From positions 62,001-126,000 of the forward strand of contig NZ_JAUSUG010000014.1 of the NCBI RefSeq assembly GCF_030813435.1: DNA of 64,000 nt. The letters are read 5' to 3'. This DNA comes from Evansella vedderi. GTDB lineage: Bacteria > Bacillota > Bacilli > Bacillales > Salisediminibacteriaceae. Positions within the stretch are counted from its first letter, which is position 1. Each line of letters starts with the position of its first letter. Shown in pieces: positions 7,985-17,535 of the stretch. Below the pieces are notes generated by a model. The model searched no databases. It was not told where the DNA came from and saw nothing but the letters and a program-made list of their open reading frames with translations. The position numbers were made by a program, and so were the translations under genes.

Positions 7985-8145
7985 ATAAAAGCGCCTGGAC
8001 TATCCGATGGACGAAACGAAGGATAGTTGACGAGGAGGAGGTTTATCGAAGTTTTCGGCGGATGCCTCCCGGTTGAATCATCACAACCGAAAGCAATTAC
8101 CTAAAACGAGAGGGTGACCTTTCGAACAAAAGTAATTGCAATGGA
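7985..8145 (+). promoter_or_regulatory. glmS ribozyme (GlcN6P-dependent self-cleaving riboswitch)
   Basis: The conserved core is present in order: AAAAGCGCCTGGAC, GTTGACGAGGAGGAGGTTTA, TCGGCGGATGCCTCCCGGTT, and the AGGGTGACC...GAACAAAAGTAATTGC end. By comparison with known members, cleavage should fall between A7990 and G7991, leaving a glmS message with a 5' hydroxyl that is degraded when glucosamine-6-phosphate is abundant. It provides feedback control of glmS. Confidence 0.95.
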
Positions 8146-8192
8146 TGATAATACTATACAGCTTAGAAAGTAATACTAATGAATAAAGAGTG

Positions 8193-8221
8193 GGGCAAGA
8201 ATGCCCCGGTATTTCTTGCCC
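8193..8221 (+). other. Hairpin before the glmS ribosome binding site
   Basis: GGGCAAGAA and TTCTTGCCC form a 9-bp stem; an alternative GGGGC/GCCCC pairing lies inside it. It ends 6 bases before GAGGGAGG, so it could affect translation, but no T run follows. Confidence 0.5.
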
Positions 8222-8242
8222 TGCTGAGGGAGGAAATTTTTT

Positions 8243-10045
8243 ATGTGTGGAATTGTTGGTTATGTAGGAACTGAGGATGCAAAGGAAATTCTTTTAAAAG
8301 GCTTAGAAAAGTTAGAATATAGAGGATATGATTCTGCAGGAATTGCTTTAGCCAATGAAGAAGGGGTTCATGTTTACAAGGAAAAGGGACGGATTGCAAC
8401 TCTTCGTGAAGTAGTAGACAACAGTCAACGGGGGTATATTGGAATAGGGCATACGCGCTGGGCAACACATGGTGCCCCAAGTCAGGTTAATGCGCACCCT
8501 CATCAAAGTAAAGAGTCGCGCTATACACTTGTTCATAATGGTGTTATTGAAAACTATGACCATTTGCGACGGGAATACCTAGAAAACGTAGAAATGAAAA
8601 GTGACACAGATACGGAAATCGTTGTACAACTCATTGGACGCTTTGCACAGGAAGGAATGACAACGGAAGAGGTATTTCGTAAGGTGTTAAGCCTTTTAAA
8701 AGGTTCCTACGCCATTGCTCTATTGGATAACCATGATCCAGAGACAATCTATGTCGGAAAAAATAAAAGCCCGCTCCTTGTTGGATTAGGCGATGATGTG
8801 AATGTAGTTGCAAGTGATGCTATGGCAATGCTTCATATAACAAACGAATTTGTAGAGCTCATGGATAAGGAAATTGTTATTGTAACCCGTGATCAAATCA
8901 CTATTAAAACATTGGAAGGGGAAGTAATTTCTCGTGATTCCTATATTGCTGAATTAGATGCAAGTGATATAGAAAAGGGAACATATCCGCACTTTATGTT
9001 AAAGGAAATTGATGAGCAACCGTTTGTTATTCGTAACATCATTTCCAAATATAAAGATGAGAACGAAGATATTAAACTAGACGAAGACATTCGTCAGACG
9101 ATGCTAGATGCTGATCGCATTTATATCATTGCGGCAGGAACTAGCTATCATGCTGGTTTAGTTGGTAAACAATTAATTGAAAGAATTGCCAATAAACCTG
9201 TTGAAACGCATATTGCCAGTGAGTTTCTTTACAATATGCCGTTATTAAGTGAAAAACCACTCTTTATTTTCATATCTCAAAGTGGAGAAACAGCAGATAG
9301 CCGTGGAGTACTTGTAGCTGTAAAGGAATTAGGTCATAAAGCCTTAACTATTACGAATGTACCAGGGTCCACGCTATCTCGTGAAGCAGATTATACACTT
9401 CATACGTATGCTGGTCCAGAAATTGCTGTAGCTTCCACAAAAGCTTACACAGCTCAGATGGCTGTTTTAGCTATACTTGCCGTTGATACGGCAAAGGCAG
9501 CAGGACTTAAGATGGACTTCAATCCATTACAAGAGCTTGCTATTGTAGCCAATGCCATGGAGACATTAACAGATAAGAAAGATAAAATGGAAAAAATAGC
9601 AAGGGATTATCTCAGTGTATCCCGTAACTGTTTCTTTATCGGTCGTGCAATTGATTATTACGTTTGTCTTGAGGGAGCATTAAAGCTAAAGGAAATTTCC
9701 TATATTCAAGCGGAAGGCTTTGCGGGTGGGGAGTTAAAGCACGGTACAATAGCCCTAATCGAAGAGGGAACACCAGTTATCGGAGTAGTTACTCAACACC
9801 ATGTTAACTTAAGTATCCGTGGAAACATGAAAGAAGTTGTAGCACGCGGTGCATCCCCATGCATGATTAGCATGGAAGGGTTAGCAGAAGGGGACGATGC
9901 CTTAGTGATCCCCCATGTTCACGAATACCTTACACCACTTGTCAGTGTAGTACCATTGCAGCTTATTTCTTACTATGCAGCACTACACCGTAATTGCGAC
10001 GTTGATAAGCCAAGAAACCTAGCGAAAAGTGTTACAGTAGAGTAG
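8243..10045 (+). CDS. glmS: Glutamine--fructose-6-phosphate aminotransferase (isomerizing)
   Basis: A 600-residue enzyme that makes glucosamine-6-phosphate from fructose-6-phosphate and glutamine, the first committed step of amino-sugar synthesis. It starts MCGIVGYVG, so Cys2 becomes the N-terminal nucleophile of the glutaminase domain (residues 1 to about 240, with GHTRWATHG and HNGVIENY). Two SIS sugar-isomerase domains follow (with SQSGETADS and [25 protein letters not shown]). It ends [11 protein letters not shown], as family members do. It is controlled by the upstream ribozyme; GGGAGGAAA precedes the ATG. Confidence 0.98.
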   Translation: MCGIVGYVGTEDAKEILLKGLEKLEYRGYDSAGIALANEEGVHVYKEKGRIATLREVVDNSQRGYIGIGHTRWATHGAPSQVNAHPHQSKESRYTLVHNGVIENYDHLRREYLENVEMKSDTDTEIVVQLIGRFAQEGMTTEEVFRKVLSLLKGSYAIALLDNHDPETIYVGKNKSPLLVGLGDDVNVVASDAMAMLHITNEFVELMDKEIVIVTRDQITIKTLEGEVISRDSYIAELDASDIEKGTYPHFMLKEIDEQPFVIRNIISKYKDENEDIKLDEDIRQTMLDADRIYIIAAGTSYHAGLVGKQLIERIANKPVETHIASEFLYNMPLLSEKPLFIFISQSGETADSRGVLVAVKELGHKALTITNVPGSTLSREADYTLHTYAGPEIAVASTKAYTAQMAVLAILAVDTAKAAGLKMDFNPLQELAIVANAMETLTDKKDKMEKIARDYLSVSRNCFFIGRAIDYYVCLEGALKLKEISYIQAEGFAGGELKHGTIALIEEGTPVIGVVTQHHVNLSIRGNMKEVVARGASPCMISMEGLAEGDDALVIPHVHEYLTPLVSVVPLQLISYYAALHRNCDVDKPRNLAKSVTVE

Positions 10046-10084
10046 TTTATACATACTCTGAAAAAGAGTATGTATGGAAATGAT

Positions 10085-10126
10085 AAAACACCGTTCAATG
10101 TACACCTTTGGACGGTGTTTTATTTT
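10085..10126 (+). terminator. glmS terminator
   Basis: AAAACACCGT and ACGGTGTTTT form a stem with further internal pairing, followed by ATTTTATTTT. Confidence 0.9.
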
Positions 10127-10642
10127 ATTTTTAGGAGTAAGGACATCATATAAATTAATTTTAATCTATTAATAATTCTTTATGCTCAGGTCTTTAGTAC
10201 CTCCTACTAAAATTTTCATGATATCGAAATGAAGGATAAAACATCGAATAATATTCAGAATTTACAAAACATGTAGCTTATCTATAAATGTTAGAATAAA
10301 TTTCAAGTCAAATATAGTTAAACAAGCCTATTGTTAATGCATTTGTTAATAATTCGTAGGAGGGGTGTCAGGATATATTACCTATTGAACTTAAATAATT
10401 CCTGATATAATCTTTAAGTGTTTAACAAGGATATAAATACTTTATAAAAGTATAAATCAATCAAACAATTGGACTTTCTAAAAGGGGGAGTTTTATCTAA
10501 AATAATGATTAACATTATTATTAACCTTATGTCATTTGCAACTCTTTAGAAAAAACGATGTACTTATTTTAAGTAATTATTTTTTTGTTGAAAATGTAAG
10601 GGTTTTCAGAATGTTTCCCTATTAAGAAAGGAGAAATTACAA
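10127..10642. other. AT-rich intergenic region before the arabinanase gene
   Basis: About 510 bp without a supported gene. It holds TTGAAC...TATAAT with a short 15-base spacer near 10386-10412 (a weak promoter candidate), TCAGGA/TCCTGA arms around the same place, and the cre-like site near the 3' end. It probably is the regulatory region of the arabinanase gene. Confidence 0.4.
10595..10608 (+). promoter_or_regulatory. Possible cre site (CcpA operator)
   Basis: TGTAAGGGTTTTCA differs from the cre consensus TGWAANCGNTTWCA at one position (C to G in the core). It lies 35 bp before the arabinanase start, a usual place for carbon catabolite repression of a polysaccharidase. Confidence 0.45.
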
Positions 10643-13063
10643 GTGAATAAAACTATTAAGAGATTACTAGTTACTGTTTTATTAGTTACATTATTAATTC
10701 CAGCGACAGCGTTTGGACAATTCGGTAATAATTCATCTAGTACTTCGAAAAGTAAAGCTAGTGAAGAAAATAATAATCGACCTCATATGGAATTCCAAGG
10801 TGACGCTCCACAATTTACAGAAGCTTCTGTACATGATCCATCCGTTATTAAAGTGGGCGATACCTTTTACGTTTTTGGATCCCATTTAGCAGCTGCTAAA
10901 ACGGACGATTTAATGAACTGGGAACAAATTTCTACACATGTCCATGATGGTAACCCTTTAATTCCAAATGTATTCACGGAGTTAGCAGAAGCATTTGAGT
11001 GGGCAAATACAACAACTCTTTGGGCAGCGGATGTAATTCAATTAGAGGATGGCAGATTTTATATGTATTATAATGCCTGCGAAGGAACTTCCCCAAGATC
11101 AGCACTAGGAGTAGCTGTTGCGGATGATATCGAAGGGCCTTATGAAGATTTAGGGATTTTCTTGAAATCAGGGATGTGGGGGCAAGAAAGTCCTGATGGA
11201 ACCATTTATAATGCAAACATTCATCCAAACGCCATAGATCCAGAGAACTTCTTTGATAAGGACGGAAATCTATGGATGGTATACGGTTCCTATTCAGGCG
11301 GTATTTTCATTCTAGAAATGGATAGGGAAACAGGTTTTCCGAAACCAGACCAAGGATATGGTACTCATTTAATGGGCGGAAACCACAGTAGAATGGAAGG
11401 AGCTTATATTGAATACAATGCTGAAACAGACTTTTATTATTTATATGTAACCTTCGGTGGTTTAGATGCAGCTGGTGGTTATAATATGCGAGTGGCTCGC
11501 TCGGAAAACCCAGATGGACCTTACTATGATGCGGAAGGAAATCTCATGAGTGAGGTCCGTGGGGCACCGGGAACATTTTTTGATGACCGTTCTATTGAGC
11601 CTTACGGTGTGAAGCAAATGGGTAACTTCTTATTTAAAAGAGAACTAGGGGAACCAGGAACAGGAATTGGCCATGGATATGTATCCCCAGGACATAATTC
11701 TGTGTACACAGATGAAGAGACAGGGCAAATGTTTATGTTTTTCCACACACGCTTTCCAGAGAGGGGAGAGCAGCATGAAATTAGAGTTCATCAAATGTTT
11801 ATGAACAAGGATGGCTGGCCGGTTATTGCACCATACCGCTATGCTGGTGAGGAACTTGAAAAGGTTAATAGACAGGATGTAATAGGAGATTATAAGTTTA
11901 TCAATCATGGTAAGGACATCTCTGCAGAAATTAAAGAATCTGTTCATATCACATTAGAAAAAAATAATAAAATTTCCGGTGAAGTAAACGGTACTTGGAA
12001 AACAACTGGTCATAACCAAGTGGAATTGATCATTGATGGTTCCGTATATAATGGGGTTTTTGTACGACAATGGGAACCAACATCCGAAAGCTACGTCATG
12101 GCATTTACTGCTTTATCTAAGGAAGGCGTAGCAGTTTGGGGAAGTAAGCTAGAGAATAAAACAAATGAGGAAATTGTAGAAGCGGTTTATAAAGAGTTAA
12201 ATTTCGATGAAACCATCATTAGTAATTTATCGCTTCCGACGAAAGCTACTAGAAATACAAAAATAACTTGGGAAACGTCAAACAGTGATATTATTTCTGA
12301 AACAGGTGTAGTCAATCGCCCAGAAGCGGTGACAGGTGACCAAGAAGTAACTCTAACTGCAACTATCACAAAAGACGAGGTAACTAAATCAAAATCCTTT
12401 ACTATTGTTGTATTAGCCCAAGGAGAGGGTCAATTAGTTGCTCATTATAATTTCAATGATAACTTAGAAAACCATGCGGAAAATGTAAGCTTCGGTCCGG
12501 GGACTGTTACTGGGAACCGAATTGACAATGAGGGTGGTACGATAACCTTTACGGATGGGGTAAAAGGAAAAGCTGCCGTATTTGATGGATCCTCTGGTAT
12601 TCGTTTACCTAATGGCCTTATTACAAGCCATACCTATACTGTTTCCCTTTGGTTAAATCCAGATCAGCTAACTGACTTTACCACATCTTTCTTTGGAGCA
12701 CGCACACCTGATCGTTGGGTAAGTCTTGTGCCTCGTGGCGGTGGTTTTGCAAATTACGATACAATGGTGTGGTCTGGTACTGCTTGGTACGATGCTCCTA
12801 CTGGTATGAAAATACCAACAGGAGAGTGGACTCATATAGCCTTTACTGTTGATGAGGGTAAAATTACAGTTTACGTTAACGGAGAAGAAAGGTTTACAGG
12901 AACTGGGTTTCCGAATGTCTTTACCACGGCGGATGCTTATTTTGGTTTAGGAGTAAACCATTGGGATACGCCATATAAAGGATTAATGGATGAATTAAAA
13001 ATTTATGATAACCTAGCGCTTACTGCGGAAGAAATCGTATTGTTGGCGAATAGGGACGAATAA
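10643..13063 (+). CDS. Secreted GH43 arabinan endo-1,5-alpha-L-arabinosidase with Ig-like and LamG domains
   Basis: An 806-residue exported enzyme expected to cut the alpha-1,5 arabinan backbone of plant pectin. A Sec signal peptide (KTIKRLLVTVLLVTLLIPATAFG) ends near residue 25. The five-bladed GH43 catalytic domain spans about 55-400, with likely catalytic residues D65 (HDPSV), D199 (NAIDPENFF) and E252 (RMEGAYI), as in Abn2-type enzymes. A lipocalin-like beta domain (about 410-510), a bacterial Ig-like domain (about 515-600) and a C-terminal LamG/concanavalin-like domain (about 600-800) follow; B. subtilis Abn2 is much shorter. The start is GTG behind AAAGGAGA. It is monocistronic, with no arabinose genes nearby. 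Exact linkage specificity is inferred. Confidence 0.88.
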   Translation: MNKTIKRLLVTVLLVTLLIPATAFGQFGNNSSSTSKSKASEENNNRPHMEFQGDAPQFTEASVHDPSVIKVGDTFYVFGSHLAAAKTDDLMNWEQISTHVHDGNPLIPNVFTELAEAFEWANTTTLWAADVIQLEDGRFYMYYNACEGTSPRSALGVAVADDIEGPYEDLGIFLKSGMWGQESPDGTIYNANIHPNAIDPENFFDKDGNLWMVYGSYSGGIFILEMDRETGFPKPDQGYGTHLMGGNHSRMEGAYIEYNAETDFYYLYVTFGGLDAAGGYNMRVARSENPDGPYYDAEGNLMSEVRGAPGTFFDDRSIEPYGVKQMGNFLFKRELGEPGTGIGHGYVSPGHNSVYTDEETGQMFMFFHTRFPERGEQHEIRVHQMFMNKDGWPVIAPYRYAGEELEKVNRQDVIGDYKFINHGKDISAEIKESVHITLEKNNKISGEVNGTWKTTGHNQVELIIDGSVYNGVFVRQWEPTSESYVMAFTALSKEGVAVWGSKLENKTNEEIVEAVYKELNFDETIISNLSLPTKATRNTKITWETSNSDIISETGVVNRPEAVTGDQEVTLTATITKDEVTKSKSFTIVVLAQGEGQLVAHYNFNDNLENHAENVSFGPGTVTGNRIDNEGGTITFTDGVKGKAAVFDGSSGIRLPNGLITSHTYTVSLWLNPDQLTDFTTSFFGARTPDRWVSLVPRGGGFANYDTMVWSGTAWYDAPTGMKIPTGEWTHIAFTVDEGKITVYVNGEERFTGTGFPNVFTTADAYFGLGVNHWDTPYKGLMDELKIYDNLALTAEEIVLLANRDE

Positions 13064-13080
13064 TACGTAAAATATGTTAA

Positions 13081-13127
13081 GAGGGTGAGTCAAAAGGCAT
13101 GTTGTTTAGCCTTTGCGACTCACCCTC
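13081..13127 (+). terminator. Long hairpin after the arabinanase gene
   Basis: GAGGGTGAGTC pairs perfectly with GACTCACCCTC, with a second AAAGGC/GCCTTT stem inside. No T run follows, so termination is likely but not certain. Confidence 0.6.
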
Positions 13128-13211
13128 TAACTATTTGCAAAGAAGGTTTATTACCGGAAGTTTTAGGTTAGACTTCAGAAAGTGGTAAGAAGTGTTTTAC
13201 TGGAGGGTATT

Positions 13212-13730
13212 ATGAATAGACAGAGTGATTCTACAAGGGAAACATCGAGTGCTTTAAACGAACAGATATATTCCACTCGTAATCTTTGGTCGGGTATTTT
13301 GTTTGGACTAGGGTTAATTGCTTTTTTAGATGAGGTAGTGTTTCATCAACTGCTACGTTGGCACCATTTCTATGATCAATCTACAACGGATATTGGGCTT
13401 ATTTCAGATGGGTTATTCCATGCTTTTAGTTGGTTTGCTACCATAGGTGGCTTATTTTTATTTGCGGATCTCCGTCGACGAAATGCATTGTGGCTAACCA
13501 GATGGTGGGGAGGAGTTTTTCTTGGAGCAGGAATATTTCAATTATACGATGGGACAGTTCAACATAAGGTAATGGGTATTCACCAAATAAGGTATGTTGA
13601 AAATGTCATTATTTATGATATTATATGGAACGTCTTTGCTATTTTATTAATTGTTATAGGGGTAATTCTTACAAGGCGAACTGCAGGGAAGAATCAACCT
13701 GGGGGAAGGGTGTCTAGTGAGCGTGTATAA
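13212..13730 (+). CDS. DUF2243 membrane protein
   Basis: A 172-residue protein with four predicted membrane segments and the DUF2243 pattern (FLDEVVFHQLLRWHHFYD, SDGLFHAF, LYDGTVQHKVMGIHQIRY). Several conserved His and Asp residues sit near membrane edges, suggesting metal or proton handling, but the biochemical role is unknown. The ATG at 13212 lies behind TGGAGGG. It overlaps the following ctaG-like gene by 14 bp; this pairing is common and points to a link with respiratory copper-oxidase biogenesis. Confidence 0.85.
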   Translation: MNRQSDSTRETSSALNEQIYSTRNLWSGILFGLGLIAFLDEVVFHQLLRWHHFYDQSTTDIGLISDGLFHAFSWFATIGGLFLFADLRRRNALWLTRWWGGVFLGAGIFQLYDGTVQHKVMGIHQIRYVENVIIYDIIWNVFAILLIVIGVILTRRTAGKNQPGGRVSSERV

Positions 13731-14556
13731 ACATATACCTATACATTCTATTGAAACTACACTTTCACACGAGTCTACTTTTATTTTACCTCAGCTAATT
13801 TTGGTCTTTCCATTTCTCCTAATGTTTGTACTATATATCATTGCAATTTTACTATCAAATAGGAAATACAGAAAGTGGCCTACCTATCGAACAGTATATT
13901 GGATGATGGGAGTATTTGCAGCTATTGTTGCTGTTGCGGGGCCTTTAGCGGTCAAAGCTCATGTTTATTTTACTGCCCATATGCTAGCCCATTTATTCTT
14001 AGGGATGCTCGCTCCACTACTATTGGCCTTAGGAGCACCAGTTACACTGTTTCTACGAACGATTAACGTAAAACGTGCAAGGAGAATAACAAAATTGTTA
14101 AAAAGGAAGCCCATTCGCATCGTAACAGATCCAATAGTTGCTTCCACCCTTAACATTGGGGGGTTATGGCTTCTCTATACTACAAGCTTGTATACGGTTA
14201 TGCATGAGCATATATTGATTCATATACTTGTCCATGTACACCTTTTTTTAGCGGGGTATCTCTTTACTATTTCCATGATTTATATAGATCCAGCAGCACA
14301 TAGAACAAGTTATCTTTACCGTTCCGTCGTTTTCATTCTTGCTTTAGCAGGTCATGGAATTTTATCAAAGTATATTTATGTTAATCCACCGGAGGGTGTA
14401 ACGGAGGAGCAAGGGGAAATAGGGGCTATGATTATGTATTACGGGGGAGATCTTGTGGACATTATCATTATCTTTATGCTTTGTCTACAATGGTACCGAG
14501 AAACTCGACCAAGATTTTCATTAGAAATAAATAATTTTCCTACTAAAAATATATAG
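13717..14556 (+). CDS. Cytochrome c oxidase assembly protein CtaG-like (caa3_CtaG family)
   Basis: A 279-residue integral membrane protein with about seven segments and His-rich motifs (AHMLAHLFLGMLAPLLLALG, HEHILIHILVHVHLFLAGY) typical of the caa3_CtaG family, which helps mature the copper centre of caa3-type oxidases. The start is GTG behind GGGGGAAGGG and lies inside the end of the DUF2243 gene, so translation is coupled. No oxidase structural genes are adjacent, so it may be a second CtaG copy with a different client. Confidence 0.88.
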   Translation: MSVYKHIPIHSIETTLSHESTFILPQLILVFPFLLMFVLYIIAILLSNRKYRKWPTYRTVYWMMGVFAAIVAVAGPLAVKAHVYFTAHMLAHLFLGMLAPLLLALGAPVTLFLRTINVKRARRITKLLKRKPIRIVTDPIVASTLNIGGLWLLYTTSLYTVMHEHILIHILVHVHLFLAGYLFTISMIYIDPAAHRTSYLYRSVVFILALAGHGILSKYIYVNPPEGVTEEQGEIGAMIMYYGGDLVDIIIIFMLCLQWYRETRPRFSLEINNFPTKNI

Positions 14557-14762
14557 AATAATGTTAGATCATGACAAAATCAGCCCCTTCTTCGAGTCGA
14601 GGGAAAATACTTAGACAAATTAATCTACTGAAATTAAATAGAGTGACGATACTTCTCCATAAATGAAAGAATTTGTTTAACGGTTTTCAAATTTCGTCAA
14701 ATCCCTTATGCTACAATGGTTTCAAATATGGACAGGCTAATTTAGAAAAGGAGATGTTTAAT

Positions 14763-15647
14763 TTGTTTATGGATGAAGGAAGAACGAAGAGAGTAGAATA
14801 CGTAGGAGTCGTAATCAATATTACTTTTATACTAACCTATACAATCATGAACCTTATGAATCGATATGTATGGAATATAGCATTTAATCCCATTGATTCT
14901 CTTTTAAAACCCTTCATAGTATTACCTTTTGTACTGTTATTTACATTTCTATTCATTCAGTGGACGATCTATACCTTAAACTTACTTAAGTCACTTCTTT
15001 TATTTATCAAAAATAATACAGTGGCTAAGCATATGACAATCACACTAATGATTACATTTGGTGCATTTAATGTTGGAGCTTTGATGGGGAATTCAGTATT
15101 CAGCCCTGTTGATACCCTTATTAAACCATTTATTATAATGCCTATTTCCTTTTTGATTATCACATTTTTAATAAAGTGGACAAGCTCTACTTTTAATCAT
15201 TTAAAGCAATTAAGCTTGACTCTCCATAAGAAAAATGGCATTGTTTACCCTAGAATCGTGGAAAAAAATCTGCCAATTAAAATTATTGATGAGAGTTATT
15301 TAAAGAAGGATTTTCATTTTGGTAACAATATTTTAGTAGATATGCGTATGAAAAATAACCTTAATGTAACCATTAAGGATGAAATAGATGTGGTAAAGCT
15401 ATATAATAGCGGGAATCAAATGAATATACCGTATTTGATCGAACGGGCAAACCTACTTATGAAGGACACATCCTTAAAGGATAAATCTATTATATTTATC
15501 GTAGATAGCCATGATGAAAGAAAAAGAACCATATCCAAAATATGGCTGCGTTTAATTCGAAATCCATATTCCACATCTGCAAAGGAGGACTATCAAAAAA
15601 TAAAAGACTTAGTGTATATCAATAACGATTTGTCTACTTCTGCTTAA
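14763..15647 (+). CDS. Orphan membrane protein with duplicated transmembrane unit
   Basis: I do not recognise this 294-residue protein. Four hydrophobic segments fill the first half and are built from two similar units: FNPIDSLLKPFIVLPF and FSPVDTLIKPFIIMPI begin matching stretches of about 40 residues, each ending in a helix and a LNLLKSL or FNHLKQL motif. The second half is soluble and basic, with HDERKRTISKIWLRLIRNPY. The TTG start at 14763 is preferred because AAGGAG lies 9 bases upstream; an ATG that touches the RBS (14754) and one at 14769 are alternatives. It stands alone between ctaG and an MFS gene. Confidence 0.65.
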   Translation: MFMDEGRTKRVEYVGVVINITFILTYTIMNLMNRYVWNIAFNPIDSLLKPFIVLPFVLLFTFLFIQWTIYTLNLLKSLLLFIKNNTVAKHMTITLMITFGAFNVGALMGNSVFSPVDTLIKPFIIMPISFLIITFLIKWTSSTFNHLKQLSLTLHKKNGIVYPRIVEKNLPIKIIDESYLKKDFHFGNNILVDMRMKNNLNVTIKDEIDVVKLYNSGNQMNIPYLIERANLLMKDTSLKDKSIIFIVDSHDERKRTISKIWLRLIRNPYSTSAKEDYQKIKDLVYINNDLSTSA

Positions 15648-15715
15648 AACTAGTAATTATCGAACAAAACAGTGTGGTATCTCCCTGCTACACTGTTCCT
15701 AAACTTTTTTATGTG

Positions 15716-15897
15716 GCTCTGTTAAAGAACAGAGTTGATTTCTTAATAGCGTTGATTGAAGCTGAAGGGTGCGAGACTCCTGCGGGAAAAGCAACGGCTG
15801 AAGACACCGCAGGGCGGGTTTCCCGAAGGAGGCTGAAGCGTTGCCCGCGGAAAGCGAGCGCTCTGAAGCGAAAATCAACATCAAAGTTTAACAGAGC
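15716..15897 (+). repeat. Family A repeat, complete copy
   Basis: A 182-bp element bounded by GCTCTGTTAAA and its exact inverse TTTAACAGAGC. Inside are GTTGATTGAAGCTGAAGG, GAGACTCCTGCGGGAAAAGC, GGAGGCTGAAGCGTTGCCCG and CGAAAATCAAC. Inner GTTGATT/AATCAAC arms also pair. The same element lies in the opposite orientation at 47229-47398. It encodes no convincing protein. Confidence 0.85.
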
Positions 15898-16038
15898 TTA
15901 TTATTTAAGTTATCGCTTTCCCTTTTCGACGGGTTCTCAAAATATACGAGTAAAACAAAATCTTCGTGGTATAATCACAGTAGAATTTTTTAGTCTACAG
16001 AATTACTCTAATTTATTGAGAAGAAAGGGAAGTACATA

Positions 16039-17442
16039 ATGGATCGTTATCAACGTAATATTACCATTGCACTAATCATTGCCACCTTCCTTGCAGCAAT
16101 TGAAGTGACTGTTATAAGTACAGCCATGCCCGTTATTACTAGAGATCTAGGGGGACTGGATTTAATTAGCTGGGTTTTTGCCATCTATCTTTTAACTTAT
16201 GCTGTAATGACACCGATTTTCGGAAAGCTTGCAGATCTTTTTGGAAGGAAAAAAATATTTATTACAGGGGCAACGTTGTTTTTAATTGGATCCATATTAT
16301 GCGGTCTTTCACAATCTATGGAGCAGTTGATTATGTTCCGGGCGGTACAGGGGGTTGGGGCAGGTGCATTGATGCCCATGACCTTTACCATTGTAGGGGA
16401 TGTTTTTAAGTATGAACAGCGGGCAAAGGTACAAGCCATCATTGGCTCCATTTGGGGAGTGGCCGGTATTTTTGGACCGTTAGTCGGTGGTTTTTTTGTG
16501 GACTTTTTTACATGGCATTGGATCTTTTTTATTAATATTCCCTTTGGTCTATTAGCTATGTTTTTAATAGGAAAATATTTAGAAGAAAAAATAGAGAAGC
16601 GGAAACGATCCATTGATTTCGGTGGTGCGATTACCTTCATCATTGGAATGGGAGCACTACTATATGCCCTGTTGTCTTTAGAAAATGAACAGCCAATGGA
16701 AGCTGGATTAATGTATGGATTGTTGACCACGGCATTTGCCTTTTTAATTATTTTTATTCTTATTCAGCTTAAGGTTAATGAGCCAATGGTTCCGTTCCGT
16801 TTATTTAAAAATCGGCACTTATTAATTGCTAATATAAGTGGCGTACTTCTAGGGGCTATTTTAATAGGGTTAACGGCCTACTTACCACTTTGGGTCCAAG
16901 GAGTACTGCTGCTGGCCGCTACATCATCTGGATTAACATTAATCCCCATGTCTATCGGTTGGCCATTGGGGTCCTTTCTATGCGGAAGATTCCTTGTAAA
17001 GCTAGGGTCTAAGCCCATCTCCCTTACTGGGGTAACGTTCATAGCATTGGGGACCTTTGCATTAACCTTAATTTCTAGTGAAACACCGAATTACTTGTTA
17101 GTGATTATCATGTTTTTCATAGGGTTAGGGTTTGGGTTATCCATGACCGTATTTACGGTTATTGTTCAATCATCTGTAGATTGGAATAATCGCGGTGCAG
17201 CAGCATCGTCCAATGCCTTCCTTCGTACATTAGGACAAACCTTAGGGATTGCGATACTTGGAATGGCCCTTAATCAACATATTGGGGGGCATACGAACAA
17301 TGGCACAAATGTGGCACCGGAAATTCTTGCTGTAGGACTTCATTCTGTCTTTATAATTCTTGCGATTATTGCTGTAACCTGTGTCATTCTTGTACTTAGC
17401 TTTCTTCCAAAGGAACAGCCCGATTATGGAAAATCTCACTGA
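16039..17442 (+). CDS. MFS drug efflux transporter, DHA2 (EmrB/QacA) type
   Basis: A 467-residue transporter with about 14 membrane segments, the DHA2 topology. Visible motifs are motif C (GSIWGVAGIFGPLVGGFF), motif A-like GKLADLFGRKKIF between helices 2 and 3, and AIEVTVISTAMPVI in helix 1, which carries the acidic residue of drug:proton antiporters. It probably exports lipophilic or cationic compounds by proton antiport; the substrate is unknown. GAAAGGGAAG precedes the ATG. It has its own terminator and no adjacent regulator, since the next gene appears to belong to the cyd unit. Confidence 0.9.
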   Translation: MDRYQRNITIALIIATFLAAIEVTVISTAMPVITRDLGGLDLISWVFAIYLLTYAVMTPIFGKLADLFGRKKIFITGATLFLIGSILCGLSQSMEQLIMFRAVQGVGAGALMPMTFTIVGDVFKYEQRAKVQAIIGSIWGVAGIFGPLVGGFFVDFFTWHWIFFINIPFGLLAMFLIGKYLEEKIEKRKRSIDFGGAITFIIGMGALLYALLSLENEQPMEAGLMYGLLTTAFAFLIIFILIQLKVNEPMVPFRLFKNRHLLIANISGVLLGAILIGLTAYLPLWVQGVLLLAATSSGLTLIPMSIGWPLGSFLCGRFLVKLGSKPISLTGVTFIALGTFALTLISSETPNYLLVIIMFFIGLGFGLSMTVFTVIVQSSVDWNNRGAAASSNAFLRTLGQTLGIAILGMALNQHIGGHTNNGTNVAPEILAVGLHSVFIILAIIAVTCVILVLSFLPKEQPDYGKSH

Positions 17443-17466
17443 TAAATGGCAGTGAGATTTTTTTAT
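17431..17466 (+). terminator. MFS gene terminator
   Basis: AAATCTCACTG and CAGTGAGATTT form an 11-bp stem followed by TTTTTATTT; the stem begins inside the final codons of the gene. Confidence 0.88.
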
Positions 17467-17535
17467 TTCTTGTTACCAATGTAGTAAGATATGTGGAGAA
17501 ATATAATACATAGGTTGCAGTTGGAGGTATCGAAC

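Noticed and set aside
15674-16039. Open frame of 121 codons upstream of the MFS gene
   Set aside because: Most of it lies in the family A repeat (15716-15897), and its composition is Arg/Lys/Ser-rich repeat translation with no RBS.
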